Notes: generated by a model not told the origin, from the sequence alone. 64,000 bases of DNA from Flavobacterium zhairuonense (GCF_004352915.1 NZ_SJSY01000061.1:1-64000); one strand, 5' to 3'; positions 44,441 through 52,895 are shown, numbered from the stretch's first letter. Numbers and translations are program-made.

Positions 44441-44989
44441 ATGGAATATTATAATTATTTAAAATCCCTGCACCTTATTTTTGTAATCACTTGGTTTGCG
44501 GGTTTGTTTTATATTGTGCGTTTGTTTGTGTATCAAATTGAAGCCAGTGAAAAACCTTCGCCAGAAAAAGAGATTTTGCAAGCGCAATACAAAATAATGG
44601 CCTACCGTTTGTGGTACATTATTACGTGGCCATCGGCAGTTTTGGCGAGTATTTTTGCTTTTTGGATGCTGTTTTTTACTGATGCGGGACACATTTGGCT
44701 CACACAGTCCTGGATGCACGTAAAATTATGCTTCGTTTTCCTTTTATATTTATATCACGGAAAATGTCATCAGATTTTTAAGCAATTGCAAAATGATGAG
44801 GTAAAATATTCGAATAATTTTATGCGTTTATGGAACGAAGGCGCAACGATTATTTTGTTTGCCGTTGTATTTTTAGTAGTTTTAAAAAGTGCCATCAACT
44901 GGATTTTCGGCGTAATCGGAATTATTTTATTCTCGGTTTTAATTATGCTTGGATTCAGGTTTTATAAACGAATACGAGAAAAGAAATAA
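44441..44989 (+). CDS. hemJ: HemJ-type protoporphyrinogen IX oxidase
   Basis: Membrane protein of 182 residues of the HemJ (UPF0093, PF03653) family, which oxidises protoporphyrinogen IX to protoporphyrin IX. The first helix has LKSLHLIFVITWFAGLFY with the conserved His11 and is followed by IVRLFVY, the family opening. Four hydrophobic helices follow (about 9-29, 53-80, 85-100, 130-170). The WFAGLFY motif and the place next to hemH make HemJ much more likely than a generic CopD protein. It fills the step otherwise missing between hemF and hemH. Confidence 0.9.
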   Translation: MEYYNYLKSLHLIFVITWFAGLFYIVRLFVYQIEASEKPSPEKEILQAQYKIMAYRLWYIITWPSAVLASIFAFWMLFFTDAGHIWLTQSWMHVKLCFVFLLYLYHGKCHQIFKQLQNDEVKYSNNFMRLWNEGATIILFAVVFLVVLKSAINWIFGVIGIILFSVLIMLGFRFYKRIREKK

Positions 44990-44993
44990 TAGT

Positions 44994-45068
44994 AAATTGT
45001 GAATTGTTAATGGTAAATTATAACGCAAACCGAATAATTCATAATTTACAATTCACAATTTATAATTA
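44994..45068. repeat. Intergenic inverted repeat before the sensor kinase
   Basis: AAATTGTGAATTGTTAATGG (44994-45013) and its partner ending AATTCACAATTTATAATT (to 45068) pair over about 28 bases. The right arm ends 7 bases before the next start codon. Confidence 0.8.
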
Positions 45069-45074
45069 AGAAAA

Positions 45075-46544
45075 ATGCTTAACTTCAAAATGTCAATGCT
45101 TTCGCTTCGTACCAGGATTTTCCTGTCGATGATTGTATTGATTGTTGTGGCATCTTTTTTATTGGCTTCGATTTCGATTATTCAGTTTAAAACCGAGGCT
45201 AAAGAATACCATCAGGAACGTTTAGAACGAAAAGAAAATGCCGTAAAAGAACATATCCAATATGTGCTTTCTACGACTACTTATCCGTTGAAAACCCAAA
45301 ATCTGGATTTAATTTTTAAAGATAAAATCCATGAACTGGCGCAAATTCACAAAATCGAAATTAATATTTACAGTCTTGACGGAAAACTTCTAAAATCTTC
45401 AAAAGAGTCTTTCGCCGTTGATAAAGCGCCGCCGCCAATTCCGGAATATATTTTGAAATTGGTTCGTTCTTCGATTGAAAAACGATTTGTAGACATTAAA
45501 ACAATCGACGGAGTTAAAAACAGATCTTCATACAGTTTAATAAAAGACGAAAAATTCAAACCACTCGGAATTTTAAATCTTCCCTATTTAGAAGATGACG
45601 GTTATTATGACAATGAGTTGAATACTTTCTTGATTCGTTTGAGCCAAGTATATTCTTTCATGTTGATCGTGGCTTTCGGATTGGCATATTTCCTTTCAAC
45701 GTATATCACTAAGTCATTAAAAACCATTTCAGATCGTTTGGAAGAAACTAACCTGGATCAGAAAAACGAAAAAATCGTTCTTGAAGCAAACAGCAAAGAA
45801 GTCAATTTCTTGATAAAAGCGTATAACGGAATGGTGGATAAATTAGAAACCAGTGCCATCAAATTAGCGCAAAGCGAACGTGAAGAAGCTTGGCGCGAAA
45901 TGGCCAAACAAGTAGCGCACGAAATTAAAAATCCGCTTACGCCAATGCGTCTGACGGTTCAGAGTTTCCAGCGAAAATTTGATCCAAATGATCCGGATGT
46001 AAAACAGAAAATGAATGATTACTCCGAAACCTTAATTCAGCAGATTGATACCATGACAGCTGTTGCTTCGGCATTTTCGAACTTTGCATCGATGCCGGCG
46101 CAGCAAAACGAAACTTTGAATGTCGTTGAGGTAGTTGAATTGGCTTTAGATATTTTCAATGAAGAGTATATTTCTTTTGAAAAAGAAGAAGAAGAAATCA
46201 TTTCCAAAATGGATCGTACACAGTTGATACGTGTTATTACCAATTTGGTTAAAAACGCCACTCAAGCAATTTCAGAAAGTCAGTTTCAGAAATCTATCGT
46301 TGTGTCAGTAAAAAGACGAAACGATCATGTTGAAATTGATGTTAAGGATAACGGAATTGGAATTCAGAAACAAGATATCGGCCGAATCTTCGAGCCTAAA
46401 TTTACTACCAAGACCAGTGGTATGGGACTTGGACTGGGAATTATCAAAAACATCATCGAAAATTACAAAGGAACAATTACCTTTGAATCAACATACGGAA
46501 AAGGAACCACATTTACAGTTTCGTTGCCAATCACAAATTCTTAA
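45075..46544 (+). CDS. NtrY-like sensor histidine kinase
   Basis: Membrane sensor kinase of 489 residues. One transmembrane helix (about 12-30) and a second (about 193-212) enclose a periplasmic domain of ~160 residues. A HAMP-like segment (about 213-265) leads to the H-box VAHEIKNPLTPM with His282. The catalytic domain has NLVKNATQAI (N box), DNGIGI, and GLGLGIIKNIIE. The conserved TPMRLTVQSFQRKF after the H-box resembles NtrY. No response regulator gene is adjacent, so it is an orphan here. ATG 45090 is a possible alternative start. Confidence 0.9.
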   Translation: MLNFKMSMLSLRTRIFLSMIVLIVVASFLLASISIIQFKTEAKEYHQERLERKENAVKEHIQYVLSTTTYPLKTQNLDLIFKDKIHELAQIHKIEINIYSLDGKLLKSSKESFAVDKAPPPIPEYILKLVRSSIEKRFVDIKTIDGVKNRSSYSLIKDEKFKPLGILNLPYLEDDGYYDNELNTFLIRLSQVYSFMLIVAFGLAYFLSTYITKSLKTISDRLEETNLDQKNEKIVLEANSKEVNFLIKAYNGMVDKLETSAIKLAQSEREEAWREMAKQVAHEIKNPLTPMRLTVQSFQRKFDPNDPDVKQKMNDYSETLIQQIDTMTAVASAFSNFASMPAQQNETLNVVEVVELALDIFNEEYISFEKEEEEIISKMDRTQLIRVITNLVKNATQAISESQFQKSIVVSVKRRNDHVEIDVKDNGIGIQKQDIGRIFEPKFTTKTSGMGLGLGIIKNIIENYKGTITFESTYGKGTTFTVSLPITNS

Positions 46545-46554
46545 AATTAACATC

Positions 46555-47337
46555 ATGGATTACGAAAATATTTTAATTGCAATAGAGGAGAGAATTGCAA
46601 CAATTACGATTAATAGACCGGCAAAATTGAATGCTTTAAACAAGGAAACAATTAGCGACTTGAGTAAGGCAATTAAATTATTAAGCAAAAATGATGATGT
46701 CCGTGTTATAATTTTGACTGGAAGTGGCGAAAAAGCATTTGTTGCCGGAGCTGATATTTCAGAATTTGCCAATTATACTGTTGTTGAAGGGGCACAGTTA
46801 GCTGCTGAAGGACAAGAATCACTTTTTGATTTTATTGAAGGACTTAAAAAACCAGTTATTGCTGCCGTTAACGGATTTGCGTTAGGTGGCGGATTAGAAT
46901 TGGCAATGGCATGTCATTTCAGAATTGCTTCTGATAATGCTAAAATGGGACTTCCAGAAGTCACTTTAGGATTGATTCCAGGTTATGGAGGAACACAGCG
47001 CTTGCCTCAGCTGGTAGGAAAAGGCCGTGCAATGGAATTGATTATGACTGCAGCGATGATTACTGCCGAACAAGCAAAAGAGTATGGTTTGGTAAATCAT
47101 GTTGTGCCTCAAGAAGAGCTTTTATCATTTACAAATGTAATCGCTCAAAAAATTATTAAGAATGCGCCATTTGCAATCGGGAAAGCGATAAAAGCAATAA
47201 ATGCGAACTTCAAAGACGGCAAAAATGGTTTCGATACCGAAATAAAATCATTTGGAGAATGTTTCGGAACTCAAGATTTTAAAGAAGGAACAACTGCCTT
47301 TTTAGAAAAACGTAAAGCTGAATTTACAGGAAAATAA
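46555..47337 (+). CDS. Enoyl-CoA hydratase
   Basis: Crotonase-fold enzyme of 260 residues that hydrates trans-2-enoyl-CoA. ATG 46555 (MDYENILIAIEERIATITIN) is preferred, since the earlier ORF start would overlap the kinase by 218 bases. The oxyanion hole is AGADI (64-68) and GGGLE. Both catalytic glutamates are present: Glu115 in GGGLELAMAC and Glu135 in LPEVTLGLIPGYGG. So it should be an active hydratase and not merely an isomerase-like homologue. It starts 10 bases after the kinase. Confidence 0.93.
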   Translation: MDYENILIAIEERIATITINRPAKLNALNKETISDLSKAIKLLSKNDDVRVIILTGSGEKAFVAGADISEFANYTVVEGAQLAAEGQESLFDFIEGLKKPVIAAVNGFALGGGLELAMACHFRIASDNAKMGLPEVTLGLIPGYGGTQRLPQLVGKGRAMELIMTAAMITAEQAKEYGLVNHVVPQEELLSFTNVIAQKIIKNAPFAIGKAIKAINANFKDGKNGFDTEIKSFGECFGTQDFKEGTTAFLEKRKAEFTGK

Positions 47338-47342
47338 TTTTC

Positions 47343-47437
47343 TTAACCGCAAAGGTCGCTAAGATTTACGCTAGGCTCGCAAAGTTTTATATTTCCTAGC
47401 GTTCTTTGCGAAAAAACTTTGCGACCTTTACGGTTAA
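47343..47437. repeat. Long inverted repeat (CGCAAAG family)
   Basis: TTAACCGCAAAGGTCGC (47343-47359) pairs with GCGACCTTTACGGTTAA (47421-47437), one mismatch. An inner pair around CGCTAGG and CCTAGCG makes a nested hairpin. Confidence 0.85.
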
Positions 47438-47463
47438 ATAACAATATAGAGATTAGCAAGGAA

Positions 47464-47500
47464 AAACTTAGAACCTCAGCATCTCGGAACCTTAGCACCT
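47464..47500. repeat. Partial copy of the CTTAGAACCTCAGCATCT repeat
   Basis: AACTTAGAACCTCAGCATCT followed by CGGAACCTTAGCACC matches the arms at 49105-49190 and 63460-63622. It ends in an A-tract right before the start at 47509. Confidence 0.7.
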
Positions 47501-47508
47501 TTAAAAAA

Positions 47509-47907
47509 ATGTACGAACCAATATTTGCCCTTTTTTGTGAACGAGTTAAAGAAAGCATCCAAAGCGGAACTTTCGCTAAACTTACTTTGGCCAAAACGAT
47601 GGGCGATACAGAACTTAAAAACGTGTATTTCCGATTGGTTCTCAATGAAGATAATACATTCTCAATTTCGTTGACTTTTCGATACAAAACAGAAGAAATC
47701 GAAAGCATTCATACTTTAGATGAAGCTTTGTTGATTTTGGGTTCACACATTAAAAAACCATTCTTAACAGCACTTTTGTTTACAACAAATGACGATGTTA
47801 CTTTCAAAGTAAATAAAAAGAACGTGGGAAGTATTATAGAGCAACCACCGACTTTTAAAAATGCTTCGCCAGTTATGTTGGAAATGATTGAGAAAGGGAT
47901 TGTTTAG
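47509..47907 (+). CDS. Unknown protein, 132 residues
   Basis: I do not recognise this protein. ATG 47509 follows an A-tract, and the upstream ORF extension is repeat DNA. It is soluble; MYEPIFALFCERVKESIQSGTF is helical, followed by beta strands (VYFRLVLNEDNTFSISLTF). It precedes a DinB-like gene by 24 bases on the same strand. Confidence 0.7.
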   Translation: MYEPIFALFCERVKESIQSGTFAKLTLAKTMGDTELKNVYFRLVLNEDNTFSISLTFRYKTEEIESIHTLDEALLILGSHIKKPFLTALLFTTNDDVTFKVNKKNVGSIIEQPPTFKNASPVMLEMIEKGIV

Positions 47908-47931
47908 ATCTATAATTTTTAAATTTAAATA

Positions 47932-48420
47932 ATGGAAGAATTAAGGGGAATATTATGGAGACAATTTGGAGCTGTAATAGACATGCTCGAGAGTTCAATC
48001 TTAATGTGCCCTGAGAGTTTTTGGGATAAAAAAGATTTTTGGTATTCTGTTTATCACACCATTTTTTGGATTGATTATTATTCATCTGTAAAACCAGACG
48101 AATTTTTTCCGCCACAACCATTTTCTTTATCTGAGTTTGATCCAGAAGGAATTTTACCTGAAAGGCTTTATTCAAAACAAGAATTGCTTGAATATCTTGA
48201 GCATTCTCGTAAAAAGGTTTTCTTTTTAATCGAAGGATTAAATGAAGAAACTTCAAATGAAAGGTTCATCACAAAGAATAAGAATTATAACAGAATTGAA
48301 ATGATTTTATATAACATGAGGCATGTTCAGCATCATGTTGGTCAGTTAAATTTATTGTTGAGACAAAATGTTGATATAGCAGGAAAATGGGTTTCTCAAA
48401 CAGATAAAAAATATTGGTAA
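47932..48420 (+). CDS. DinB family protein
   Basis: Four-helix-bundle protein of 162 residues of the DinB/YfiT type. The metal-binding histidines are seen as YSVYHTIFWID (first His, about residue 43) and RHVQHHVGQLN (pair near 124-131). Related proteins include thiol-dependent transferases (bacillithiol S-transferases); the actual substrate here is unknown. It converges with mntR, 19 bases apart. Confidence 0.85.
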   Translation: MEELRGILWRQFGAVIDMLESSILMCPESFWDKKDFWYSVYHTIFWIDYYSSVKPDEFFPPQPFSLSEFDPEGILPERLYSKQELLEYLEHSRKKVFFLIEGLNEETSNERFITKNKNYNRIEMILYNMRHVQHHVGQLNLLLRQNVDIAGKWVSQTDKKYW

Positions 48421-48439
48421 AAAATTGTCATTTTATGCT

Positions 48440-49093
48440 TTAAACCAGTTTCACAAACAAATTAGAAGCAATTTTATTCGAAATAGACAATTCGGCACCG
48501 TTGACTTTAATTTTTACCGATAAATCGAAAGATTCTTTAGAAAGGAATTCAATTTTAGAACCCAAAGCAATTCCTTGTTTGTCGAGATATTTCAAAAACT
48601 CTGACGAAGTATCTTTTACACCAACACAAACACCAGTTTGATTTTCTTCTAATTCAGATAAAAGCTGTTTTTCAATCTTAATAATTCGGCCGTTAGCATC
48701 TGGAATTGGATCGCCATGCGGATCTTCCGTAGGATTTCCAAGAAAATCATCCAAACGGTTAATCAATTGCTCCGATTTGATGTGCTCTAATTGTTCTGCA
48801 ATATCGTGAACTTCATCCCAGCTGAAGTTTAGTTTCTCCACTAAAAACACTTCCCAAAGGCGATGTTTTCTCACAATCATTTTCGCGGCCAACTTTCCAT
48901 TTTCAGTCAAAGAAACGCCTTGATATTTTTTATAATTTACTAAATCTTTTTCTGCCAGTTTTTTAAGCATATCTGTGACCGAGGAAGCTTTCGTTTCCAT
49001 GATTTCAGCAATAGCATTGGTGCTCACTTCAGTTTCCAAAGCAGCAGTTAGGTGATAGATCGATTTTAGGTAATTTTCTTCTGAAAAGGTCAT
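48440..49093 (-). CDS. mntR: DtxR/MntR family metal-dependent repressor
   Basis: Metal-responsive transcriptional regulator of 217 residues. The N-terminal winged helix (MTFSEENYLKSIYHL, then ASSVTDMLKKLAEKDLVNY) is followed by the dimerisation and metal domain (KHRLWEVFLVEKLNFSWDEVHDIAEQLEHI, with His and Glu ligands) and a C-terminal FeoA/SH3-like domain (about 145-217). Location right after the Nramp gene points to manganese control. A candidate operator lies at 51120-51137 in front of that gene. Confidence 0.88.
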   Translation of the reverse strand: MTFSEENYLKSIYHLTAALETEVSTNAIAEIMETKASSVTDMLKKLAEKDLVNYKKYQGVSLTENGKLAAKMIVRKHRLWEVFLVEKLNFSWDEVHDIAEQLEHIKSEQLINRLDDFLGNPTEDPHGDPIPDANGRIIKIEKQLLSELEENQTGVCVGVKDTSSEFLKYLDKQGIALGSKIEFLSKESFDLSVKIKVNGAELSISNKIASNLFVKLV

Positions 49094-49104
49094 TTTTTTA
49101 AGCT

Positions 49105-49190
49105 TCTAAGTTTCTAAGATGCTGAGGTTCTAAGTTTTCTTTTCTGGCTTTTAATAAAAACCTTAGAATCTTAGTAGCTTAGCATCTTAG
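49105..49190. repeat. Inverted repeat between mntH and mntR
   Basis: TCTAAGTTTCTAAGATGCTG with following bases (49105-49134) pairs with CTTAGAATCTTAGTAGCTTA and following bases (49162-49190). On the minus strand it ends in CTTAAAAAA directly before the mntR ATG. Confidence 0.85.
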
Positions 49191-49195
49191 TACCT

Positions 49196-51064
49196 TTATT
49201 TAACAATCAACAAAGGTATTGAAATTTTATGTCTCAATTTGTCTACCGTTGTTCCGAAAAGGATATCTTTTAGTCCGGTGTGGCCGTGGGTTCCCATTAC
49301 CAGAATGTCAAAATTGCCTTCGTTAATGATTTTTGGAATTACTTTGTTTGGTTTTCCGAAACCGAGTTCTGTTTTAATTTTGAAGCCTTTTTCGGACAGC
49401 ATTTCTTTATATTTCAGTAATAATTTCTCGTCAATCGTAGTTTCATGATCGTGAACGTGAACTCCGTACATTAATGCCCCGACGGTTTCTACAATGTGAA
49501 TGAGTGTATATTCAGTGTCAATACCGCCCAATTCAAAGGCTTTGTTTAATGCTGCTTCATCGGCTTTTGAGAAATCGACAGAAACCGCTATGTTTTTGAT
49601 ACTCTGGCTTTCTCTTGGTGTGAATTTAAGTTTTAGATGATGTGGTGAATGATTTATGGCTTTAGATTTGGCTTTTGCAATAAAAGGCTTGAAAACGATA
49701 TACAGCAATAATCCAGCAAATGCAAAAGCAAGAGGAACCACAGTAAGCCAAAGCACAGTTGGGTTGTTTGAGCTTTCAAGCCACGAAGTGATTTCGTCGT
49801 AAACTAATTTTGCATTTAATGAAACAATGATTGAAGCAATAATCCATGAAACAATTTGAGTGGTTTTAGAAATATGAAAACCATTCATTTTCGATTTATC
49901 GCTCACAAAATGAATTAGCGGAATAATAGCAAATCCCAATTGAAGACTCAGAATAACTTGGCTTAAAATCAATAATTTGCCCGTTACACTTTCGCCATAA
50001 ATATAAATTACAATTAATGCCGGAACAATTGCAATTAAACGAGTTATGATTCGGCGAACCCATGGTTGAATGCGTAAATGCAAATAACCTTCCATAACAA
50101 TTTGTCCTGCAAGAGTTCCTGTTACGGTCGAGCTTTGTCCTGCAGCGATTAACGCAACGGCAAATAAAATGGGCGCCCACTTTGTGCCTAACAAAGGCTC
50201 GAGAAATTGATGCGCGTCTTGTATTTCTGCAACTTCAAACATTCCGTTTTTATGGAAAGTTGCTGCCGCAAGGATTAAAATGGCTGCATTTACAAAGAAA
50301 GCCAGATTAAGTGCGATTGTAGAATCGATCAAATTGTATTTTAAAGCCTGTTTGATTCCGGCTGGTGTTCTGTCGAATTTTCTGGTTTGCACCAAAGAGG
50401 AATGCAGATAAAGATTATGAGGCATTACCGTCGCACCTATAATTCCGATGGCAATGTATAAGGCAGCAGAGTTTGGAATAGAAGGAACAAGTCCGCCGAT
50501 GATTTTATGAATTTCAGGTTCAGCAAAAATCATCTCAAAAATAAAAGAAAACCCAATTATCGCAACTAAAGCGATAATAAACGCTTCCATTTTGCGAATT
50601 CCTTTATTGATCAAAAACAAAAGAAGAAAAGTGTCGAGAACGGTAATTAAAACACCTTCAAGCAATGGAATTCCGAATAAAAGATTGATTCCAATAGCCA
50701 TTCCAAGTACTTCTGCCAAATCACAGGCAGCAATGGCAATTTCTGCTAAAAAGTATAAAATATAGTTGATGTATTTTGAATAGGTTTCGCGAGAAGCTTG
50801 TGCGAGGTCGCGTTGTGTGACAATTCCGAGGCGGGCGCTTAAACTCTGTAAAAGCAAAGCCATCAAATTACTCATCAACAAAACCCAAACTAAAGTATAG
50901 CCAAACTGACTTCCGCCAGCGATATCTGTTGCCCAGTTTCCCGGATCCATATATCCAACGCTTACTAAATAGGCCGGACCTAAAAATGCTAATATTTTCC
51001 TGAACCCTGTTTTTTTATGCTCTGTAGCAACCGATTGGTTTACTTCTTCTAAAGATTTGGTCAT
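49196..51064 (-). CDS. mntH: Nramp metal transporter fused to a UspA domain
   Basis: Inner-membrane H+-coupled Mn(II)/Fe(II) transporter of 622 residues. The Nramp part (about 20-460) has the metal-site motif DPGNWATD (40-47) and the second, MPHNLYLHSS, with eleven or so membrane helices. A soluble C-terminal extension (about 480-622) is a universal stress protein domain: IKNIAVSVDFSKADEAALNKA at its start and MGTHGHTGLKDILFGTTVDKL as the nucleotide-binding loop (G-x2-G-x9-G-S/T). The fusion suggests nucleotide-dependent control of transport. The promoter and an operator candidate lie upstream. Confidence 0.93.
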   Translation of the reverse strand: MTKSLEEVNQSVATEHKKTGFRKILAFLGPAYLVSVGYMDPGNWATDIAGGSQFGYTLVWVLLMSNLMALLLQSLSARLGIVTQRDLAQASRETYSKYINYILYFLAEIAIAACDLAEVLGMAIGINLLFGIPLLEGVLITVLDTFLLLFLINKGIRKMEAFIIALVAIIGFSFIFEMIFAEPEIHKIIGGLVPSIPNSAALYIAIGIIGATVMPHNLYLHSSLVQTRKFDRTPAGIKQALKYNLIDSTIALNLAFFVNAAILILAAATFHKNGMFEVAEIQDAHQFLEPLLGTKWAPILFAVALIAAGQSSTVTGTLAGQIVMEGYLHLRIQPWVRRIITRLIAIVPALIVIYIYGESVTGKLLILSQVILSLQLGFAIIPLIHFVSDKSKMNGFHISKTTQIVSWIIASIIVSLNAKLVYDEITSWLESSNNPTVLWLTVVPLAFAFAGLLLYIVFKPFIAKAKSKAINHSPHHLKLKFTPRESQSIKNIAVSVDFSKADEAALNKAFELGGIDTEYTLIHIVETVGALMYGVHVHDHETTIDEKLLLKYKEMLSEKGFKIKTELGFGKPNKVIPKIINEGNFDILVMGTHGHTGLKDILFGTTVDKLRHKISIPLLIVK

Positions 51065-51074
51065 TTTAAAAATG

Positions 51075-51086
51075 TTGTTTAAACAA
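51075..51086. promoter_or_regulatory. Perfect palindrome in the mntH leader
   Basis: TTGTTTAAACAA, a 12-bp perfect palindrome, overlaps the end of the -7 box of mntH. Confidence 0.4.
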
Positions 51087-51116
51087 ATATATATAAAAAT
51101 TATATTCGCTGAACAA
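51084..51116 (-). promoter_or_regulatory. Promoter of mntH
   Basis: On the minus strand TTG (51114-51116), 22 bases and TATATTTG (51084-51091) fit the Flavobacterium consensus. Confidence 0.65.
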
Positions 51117-51119
51117 TAT

Positions 51120-51137
51120 TTTTAGGCAAGTCTAAAA
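51120..51137. promoter_or_regulatory. Candidate MntR operator
   Basis: TTTTAGGCAAGTCTAAAA is an inverted repeat of TTTTAG/CTAAAA with a 6-base centre, placed just upstream of the mntH -33 element. The half sites resemble DtxR-family boxes. The link to MntR is inferred. Confidence 0.5.
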
Positions 51138-51138
51138 C

Positions 51139-51531
51139 TTAAATGTTAGAATTTAAACAATTTGGGCACAATCCAGATAATGTAAAATTGATTTCTTTTA
51201 CTTTGTAATTATGAGGCATGATGTAACTCGGTTTTACGTTTTCGAGACACGTAATTTCATGACAGTTTTCACAGCTAAAATGAGCATGATTGTGTATGTG
51301 AACTCGTTGGTTAGAATGATTGCATTTTGCATATTTTACTGTTCCGTCAAGGTTCGAAATTTTGTGTACAATATCGTCGTTTACTAAACGGTCAAGGATT
51401 CTATAAATAGTGACGCGATCGCAAATGTTGTTCAATTGTTTTTGAATTTCGGTGTGCGATAGTGCGGTTCTGGATTTTTCAAAAACCTCTAAAACGGCCG
51501 TCTTTGCTGTGGTGTTACGTGTAGTTTTCAT
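51139..51531 (-). CDS. Fur-family metalloregulator
   Basis: Fur-superfamily repressor of 130 residues. A winged helix (RTALSHTEIQKQL, VTIYRILDRLV) is followed by the dimerisation domain with HIHNHAHFSCENC (metal-sensing His and Cys87, Cys90) and LCPNCL (Cys122, Cys125). The four cysteines form the structural zinc site. The lack of a close match to Fe-type Fur and the short length suggest a Zur-like sensor, without proof. It is divergent from merC, with a palindromic operator between them. Confidence 0.88.
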   Translation of the reverse strand: MKTTRNTTAKTAVLEVFEKSRTALSHTEIQKQLNNICDRVTIYRILDRLVNDDIVHKISNLDGTVKYAKCNHSNQRVHIHNHAHFSCENCHEITCLENVKPSYIMPHNYKVKEINFTLSGLCPNCLNSNI

Positions 51532-51548
51532 TTTTTAAAATATAAAAT

Positions 51549-51573
51549 TTAATCGCAACAATGTTGCGATTAA
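51549..51573. promoter_or_regulatory. Palindromic operator candidate between the Fur-type gene and merC
   Basis: A 25-bp near-perfect palindrome: TTAATCGCAAC (51549-51559), AAT, GTTGCGATTAA (51563-51573). Its right arm contains the -33 TTG of the merC promoter, so a bound repressor would block merC. A weaker copy, TGCAA-N5-TTGCA (51591-51605), overlaps the transcription start. Confidence 0.75.
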
Positions 51574-51592
51574 TAAAATTGTAATATATTTG
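51564..51592 (+). promoter_or_regulatory. Promoter of merC
   Basis: TTG (51564-51566), an 18-base spacer and TATATTTG (51585-51592) match the consensus well. Transcription should start near 51596. Confidence 0.7.
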
Positions 51593-51624
51593 CAACTAAA
51601 TTGCATTAAGCAAATCTACAAAAT

Positions 51625-51978
51625 ATGAAGAAAACAACAACATTTTTTTACGATATTTTAGGAATTTCAAGCGCGACATTTTGCCTCGTTCATTGTTTGA
51701 TTTTTCCTGTTCTGACAATCCTTCCTTTAGGGCTAATTCATAACCCAATAATCGATTTGATTTTTGCTTCTTTCGGTTTATTTGCAATAATCAAAATTAT
51801 GAAAAAATCGTCGCTTTTAGTGTCGACAATTTTGGTTGTTTCAATGAGTTTAATTTGGATCAGTATTTTGAGTGAAATAGTTTTTGAAATACATCTCGAT
51901 CTAATTTACTTTGGAGGAATCGGAATGATCATTGGGCATTTGCTGAATTACTATTTGCATAAAAAACAAAATCATTAA
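51625..51978 (+). CDS. MerC domain membrane protein
   Basis: Integral membrane protein of 117 residues with four hydrophobic helices and the MerC family pattern: ATFCLVHCLIFPVL with Cys20, His23 and Cys24 in the first helix. MerC proteins carry metal ions (classically Hg) across the membrane. No mer operon genes (merA, merP) are near. In flavobacteria this family usually sits next to a Fur-type regulator, as here, so a role in another thiophilic metal such as zinc or copper is more likely. Confidence 0.88.
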   Translation: MKKTTTFFYDILGISSATFCLVHCLIFPVLTILPLGLIHNPIIDLIFASFGLFAIIKIMKKSSLLVSTILVVSMSLIWISILSEIVFEIHLDLIYFGGIGMIIGHLLNYYLHKKQNH

Positions 51979-51989
51979 AAATTGTCATT

Positions 51990-52895
51990 ATGAAGCAGAA
52001 GAATTTTGATGTCATTATCATTGGTGGAAGCTACAGCGGACTTTCAGCCGCTATGAGTTTAGGACGTTCGCTTCGTCAGGTTTTGGTTATTGACAGCGGT
52101 TTGCCTTGCAACAGACAAACACCATATTCACATAATTTTATAACACAAGACGGTGAAAAGCCTGCTGTTATTTCGGCGAAAGCCAAATTACAAATTGATC
52201 TTTATAAAACCGTTCATTTTTATAAGGGACTTGCGGTAAAAGCAATCAAGAAAGAAAATGAATTTGAGGTTTCAACCGAATCCGGCGAAGTTTTCAATTC
52301 CAGAAAAATCTTGTTCGCAAGTGGCGTAAAAGATTTGTTTCCAGAAATAAAAGGTTTTGCAGATTGTTGGGGAATTTCGGTTTTGCATTGTCCGTATTGT
52401 CATGGTTATGAAGTGAAAAATGAAAAAACAGCGATTATTGCCAATGGCGAAATGGCTTTTGAATACGCAAAACTAATCTCAAACTGGACAAAAGATTTGC
52501 AATTATGTACAAATGGAAAATCAACTTTGACTTTGGAACAAACTCAGATTCTGAAGAAAAAAGATATTCAAATTTTTGAAGATGAAATAGACTCGTTTGA
52601 ACACAATGACGGATATGTTTCAAATATTATTTTCAGAAATAAAGAAAAAATAGAAGTGAAGGCGATTTATAGCAAGCCACCATTTGAACAACATTGCGCG
52701 TTGCCAGCGTATTTAGGCTGTGACATAAACGAACAAGGTTTGTTAAAAGTTGATGCAATGCAAAAAACAAATATCCCAGGAATTTATGCGAGTGGGGATT
52801 GCACAACGCAAATGCGATCTGTTGCTATTGCGGTTTCTACAGGTTCTTTCGCCGGAGCTGTAATTAATAAAGAACTTATTGATGAAGATTTTTAG
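51990..52895 (+). CDS. Thioredoxin reductase-like flavoprotein
   Basis: NAD(P)H/FAD oxidoreductase of 301 residues. The FAD-binding motif is GGSYSGLSAAMSLG (12-25), the redox-active pair Cys134-Cys137 lies in HCPYCHGYE, and GIYASGDCTTQ closes the FAD domain. The HCPYCHGYE form is typical of small TrxR-like proteins found beside metal or alkylation genes. The NADPH-binding motif (ANGEMAFEYAKLI) is degenerate compared with GGGDSA-type TrxB. It starts 12 bases after merC and is cotranscribed with it. Confidence 0.88.
   Translation: MKQKNFDVIIIGGSYSGLSAAMSLGRSLRQVLVIDSGLPCNRQTPYSHNFITQDGEKPAVISAKAKLQIDLYKTVHFYKGLAVKAIKKENEFEVSTESGEVFNSRKILFASGVKDLFPEIKGFADCWGISVLHCPYCHGYEVKNEKTAIIANGEMAFEYAKLISNWTKDLQLCTNGKSTLTLEQTQILKKKDIQIFEDEIDSFEHNDGYVSNIIFRNKEKIEVKAIYSKPPFEQHCALPAYLGCDINEQGLLKVDAMQKTNIPGIYASGDCTTQMRSVAIAVSTGSFAGAVINKELIDEDF

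Noticed and set aside
51625-51978. Mercury resistance operon
   Set aside because: Only a MerC homologue is present. No merR, merP, merT or merA lies nearby, and the regulator is Fur-type.
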